Below are positions 61,025 through 64,000 of a DNA stretch of 64,000 nt, in pieces. The DNA is from Faecalicatena contorta (GTDB taxonomy: Bacteria > Bacillota > Clostridia > Lachnospirales > Lachnospiraceae), in assembly GCF_003149105.1 (NCBI RefSeq), contig NZ_QGDS01000004.1:186001-250000 (forward strand). The letters are read 5' to 3'. Position 1 is the stretch's first letter, and the number at the start of each line of letters is the position of its first letter. Position numbers and translations under genes: made by a program. Under the pieces are notes generated by a model, which saw nothing but the letters and a program-made list of their open reading frames with translations, did no database searches and had not been told where the DNA came from.

Positions 61025-61960
61025 ATGCTGGATATTCTTGTTATGGGTGAGATGCTTGTTGAGGTAATGAGAACTAAGGAAGACGCTCAGTTATATGAGC
61101 CGGATTTATTTAAAGGACCATTCCCAAGCGGCGCACCTGCAATATGTATAGATGCTGCCGCAAGACTGGGATGCAAAACTGCTTTGATCGGCGGCGTGGG
61201 AAAGGACGATTTTGGTAAATGTCTCTTAGACAGGCTGAAAAAAGATGGTGTAGATTGCAGTCATATTATTGAGAGTGAAGAAAAAGCTACCGGTGTAGCC
61301 TTCGTTACATATTTTGGTGATGGCTCAAGAAAGTTTATTTATCATATGGGAAATACTCCTGCGGTGGAGGCAAAAGCTCCTAAATCCGGCGAGTTTACAG
61401 ATGTGAAATTTATGCACATTATGGGGTGCTCTCTCATGGCAAATAAAGAGTTTGCACAGGAAATTTTAAAGACCATGAGAATGCTTGCTAAAGCCGGCAC
61501 TAAGATTTCCTTTGACCCGAACATCAGAAAGGAACTTTTTACAGATAGTTCTATTCATAAAGTAATTAAGGAAGTCATGGATAATACCAGTATATTTCTT
61601 CCGGGAGTCGAGGAACTTCTCATGACATCTGGACAAGCTACTATAGAAGATGCTGTGAAAAAATGTTTTGAAAGTCCCAGGATGGAAATCCTTATTCTAA
61701 AGAATGGTTCAAAAGGAAGTACTATTTATACCCGGGATGGGATAAAAAAGGTTGGAGTATACAAGGTGAAGCAGCTGGATGCCACAGGTGCGGGCGACTG
61801 CTTTGACGGAGCATTTTTGGCCGGCCTTGTACAGGGAAAGGAAATCGAAGAAGCGGCTAAAATGGGAGCTGCAGCCGGAGCCTTAAACGCTGCTGCTTTT
61901 GGACCAATGGAAGGTGATATTACTCCTGATACAGTAAGGAACATGATTGAGAATAACTGA
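61025..61960 (+). CDS. PfkB-family sugar kinase
   Basis: 311 residues. N-terminal LDILVMGEMLVEV, PfkB signature 1 region GGVGKDDFGK, and C-terminal signature DATGAGDCFDGAFLAGL with the catalytic Asp. AGGAGG precedes the ATG. It probably phosphorylates the ketose made by the epimerase, acting as a fructokinase-like enzyme; specificity is not readable. Confidence 0.9.
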   Translation: MLDILVMGEMLVEVMRTKEDAQLYEPDLFKGPFPSGAPAICIDAAARLGCKTALIGGVGKDDFGKCLLDRLKKDGVDCSHIIESEEKATGVAFVTYFGDGSRKFIYHMGNTPAVEAKAPKSGEFTDVKFMHIMGCSLMANKEFAQEILKTMRMLAKAGTKISFDPNIRKELFTDSSIHKVIKEVMDNTSIFLPGVEELLMTSGQATIEDAVKKCFESPRMEILILKNGSKGSTIYTRDGIKKVGVYKVKQLDATGAGDCFDGAFLAGLVQGKEIEEAAKMGAAAGALNAAAFGPMEGDITPDTVRNMIENN

Positions 61961-61980
61961 GATATAAGGGAAGGAGATGT

Positions 61981-63477
61981 ATGATGGAAAAGATTGAGTA
62001 TAAATTGAAATTGGAACATATTTCAAAGTCTTTCCCAGGGGTAAAGGCATTAGATGATGTCAACATTTCTCTAAGGCCAGGTACGGTACACGCTGTTGTA
62101 GGAGAAAATGGTGCAGGAAAATCAACGTTGATGAAGATTATTAATGGACTCTATCAGCGTGATGAGGGAAAAGTTTTTCTGGATGGAAAGGAAGTGCATT
62201 TTTCCGGCCCTTTGGAATCCTCAGAAGCAGGAGTTGCCATGATATATCAGGAGTTGAACTTTTTCCCGGAACTTACAATAGCTGAGAATATATTTATGAA
62301 GCGTCAGCCGGGCAGTGCCGGATGTGTAAAGTGGAAAGAGATGAATAAGCAGGCTCAGGAAATTTTAGATGAAAATGACTTGTCCTATGACCCTAAAATG
62401 AAAATCAGGGAATTGTCCATTGCGAGCATTCAGATGCTGGAGATTGTAAAGGCAGTGGCATTTAAGGCACAGGTCATTATTATGGATGAACCCACCTCCT
62501 CCATTTCCGATAAAGAGGTGAAGCTGCTGTTTGAGACCATTGAACGGTTGAGATCACAGGGAATCAGCTTTTTGTATATTAGCCATAAAATGGAGGAGAT
62601 TTTTAAAATAGCGGATGATATCACGATTATCCGTGATGGAAAAAGTATTATATCCGGGCCTGTAAGTGATTTTACAGAAGACAGTATTATAGCACACATG
62701 GTTGGACGTTCCATTGACAACATATATCCAAAGGAGGAAATACCCGTTGGAGAAGTTGCCTTTGAAGCAAAGAATCTTTGTAGTGAAGGCATGTTCAAGG
62801 ATGTTTCCTTTCAGGTTAAAAAAGGAGAGATTGTGGGTATGGCCGGCCTGGTAGGAGCCGGAAGAAGTGAGGTCTGCCGGGCAATTTTCGGACTGGATCC
62901 TTTAGATTCAGGAGAAATAGAGCTGCACGGTAAATCTTATACTCCTAAAAATGTATCACATGCTATAAGAAATAAAATTCTTATGATTACAGAGGACCGT
63001 AAGAAGGAAGGCATTATTGGAGTCAGAAGCTGCCGTGAGAATATAACAATTGCAAGCCACCGGGTCCGCAAAGGTGTATTCATGAACCTGAAAAAGGAAA
63101 TAGAGGAAGCAGAAAAGATGTCAGATCTTTTGAAGGTAAGGTTCGCGGGAATAGAAACCCCCATCGGCTCTCTGAGCGGAGGAAATCAGCAGAAAGTACT
63201 TCTGGCCAGATGGCTGAGCCTGGAAAGTGACTTGCTGATTTTGGATGAACCTACCCGAGGAATCGATGTAGGGGCCAAGCTTGAAATTTATAATATCATG
63301 ATGGATTTAGCGAAACAGGGATATGCAATATTAGTGATTTCTTCAGAGCTGCCCGAGCTTTTGGGAATGTGTGACAGGATTTATGTTATGAACCAGGGCT
63401 ATATGACAGGCTGCCTGAATCGTCAGGATTTTTCACAGGAAAAAGTTATGCAGTTGGCTACCATGGGTGAAAAATAA
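61981..63477 (+). CDS. RbsA-type sugar ABC transporter ATPase
   Basis: 498 residues with two fused ATPase halves. The first has Walker A GENGAGKST and Walker B IIMDEPTSS. The second has the degenerate GLVGAGRSE, the signature LSGGNQQKV and Walker B LLILDEPTRG. This is the CUT2 (ribose/xylose/allose) design. AAGGAGA stands before the ATG; a second ATG follows directly. It energises import through the next permease. Confidence 0.93.
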   Translation: MMEKIEYKLKLEHISKSFPGVKALDDVNISLRPGTVHAVVGENGAGKSTLMKIINGLYQRDEGKVFLDGKEVHFSGPLESSEAGVAMIYQELNFFPELTIAENIFMKRQPGSAGCVKWKEMNKQAQEILDENDLSYDPKMKIRELSIASIQMLEIVKAVAFKAQVIIMDEPTSSISDKEVKLLFETIERLRSQGISFLYISHKMEEIFKIADDITIIRDGKSIISGPVSDFTEDSIIAHMVGRSIDNIYPKEEIPVGEVAFEAKNLCSEGMFKDVSFQVKKGEIVGMAGLVGAGRSEVCRAIFGLDPLDSGEIELHGKSYTPKNVSHAIRNKILMITEDRKKEGIIGVRSCRENITIASHRVRKGVFMNLKKEIEEAEKMSDLLKVRFAGIETPIGSLSGGNQQKVLLARWLSLESDLLILDEPTRGIDVGAKLEIYNIMMDLAKQGYAILVISSELPELLGMCDRIYVMNQGYMTGCLNRQDFSQEKVMQLATMGEK

Positions 63478-63506
63478 TTAAAGAAATATGGAAAAAGGAG
63501 ATAGAT

Positions 63507-64000
63507 ATGAAAAAGAAAGTAAAGCCAAATGTTAGGAGATATTCTTTAATATTGATTTTAATTGCCATGGTTGGTATTTGTTCCGTATTATCAGATAGTT
63601 TTTTGACTACAACAAACCTTACAAACATCTTAAAGCAGGTAAGTATTGTTACCATCTGTGCATTTGCCCAGGGTATGATTATTATCACCGGTGAAATAGA
63701 CCTTTCCATTGGATATTTAGCGGGAATGTCAGGAACCTTTGCCTGTATTTTATATGTTGCTACCGGCAATCTTGTACTTGCCTTTTTATTTGGGATATTC
63801 TTAGGAGCTTTGGTTGGTGCAGTCAACGGGTTGTTTGTAGCACACTTTAAGCTGCCTGCCTTCATCGTAACATTGGCAATGCAGTCCGTTTGCTTTGGTG
63901 CTGTTAACTTTTACACCGGAGGACAGAATGTATATAAAATCGGTGATTTCAAGATGTTAGGACAAAGTGATTTATTTGGATTCCTTCCAATTACTGTATT
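63507..64000 (+). CDS. RbsC-type sugar ABC permease, cut by window edge
   Basis: The first 164 residues are present; reading is open to the edge. The CUT2 signature ITGEIDLSIGYLAGMSG is seen near residue 65, with several membrane helices and NGLFVAHFKLPAFIVTLAM. AAAGGAG precedes the ATG. A binding protein gene is expected beyond the edge. Confidence 0.9.
   Translation, partial: MKKKVKPNVRRYSLILILIAMVGICSVLSDSFLTTTNLTNILKQVSIVTICAFAQGMIIITGEIDLSIGYLAGMSGTFACILYVATGNLVLAFLFGIFLGALVGAVNGLFVAHFKLPAFIVTLAMQSVCFGAVNFYTGGQNVYKIGDFKMLGQSDLFGFLPITV

Overview
The window looks like a chromosome segment from a low-to-moderate GC Gram-positive gut anaerobe, most likely a Lachnospiraceae-type Clostridia. 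This is an inference from several traits: many carbohydrate ABC importers with YesM/YesN two-component systems, AGGAGG ribosome sites, a Tn916-type int/xis/sigma module, a class B sortase, and an rpsF-ssb-rpsR operon. No taxonomic marker was compared.

Layout. (1) 1-12.2 kb: a beta-galactoside locus. A lipoprotein, two permeases and LacZ are followed by one YesM/YesN pair; a second pair is divergent from the lipoprotein. (2) 12.3-18.0 kb: a peptide-salvage operon with a large M14 metallopeptidase, DUF969 and DUF979 membrane proteins, and pyroglutamyl peptidase. (3) 18.2-21.9 kb: an OpuC-type osmolyte importer (ATPase with CBS domains; fused permease and binding protein), preceded by a BusR-like GntR/RCK_C regulator and a clear bipartite operator over the promoter. 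(4) 22.0-50.5 kb: an integration hot spot at the 3' end of rpsR. Three direct copies of the last rpsR codons (near 22039, 23646 and 50463) bound a 1.6 kb tetR remnant and a 26.8 kb island. The island has a Tn916-like recombination module, a roughly 480 nt noncoding stretch full of hairpins, an alpha-glucan utilisation operon under a LacI regulator, a SIR2-STAND (NLR-like) defence candidate, a pentapeptide-repeat gene cut by an IS66 element, a polar-compound ABC importer with a TudS-like putative desulfidase, and debris of a group II intron reverse transcriptase and an IS3 transposase. (5) 50.5-52.9 kb: rpsR, ssb, rpsF, DUF951 and sortase B. (6) 53.0-58.4 kb: a glycosyltransferase, an AraC regulator, a wall-anchored surface protein, tRNA-Cys and a small membrane protein. 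(7) 58.8-64 kb: a LacI-regulated locus with an allulose/tagatose-type 3-epimerase, a PfkB sugar kinase and an RbsAC-type importer, running off the right edge.

How it works together. Regions 1, 4 and 7 are self-contained sugar import and breakdown units, each with its own regulator. Region 3 fits c-di-AMP controlled osmolyte uptake. The island combines catabolic cargo with a candidate antiphage gene but shows no relaxase or conjugation genes, so it appears either immobile or dependent on another element.
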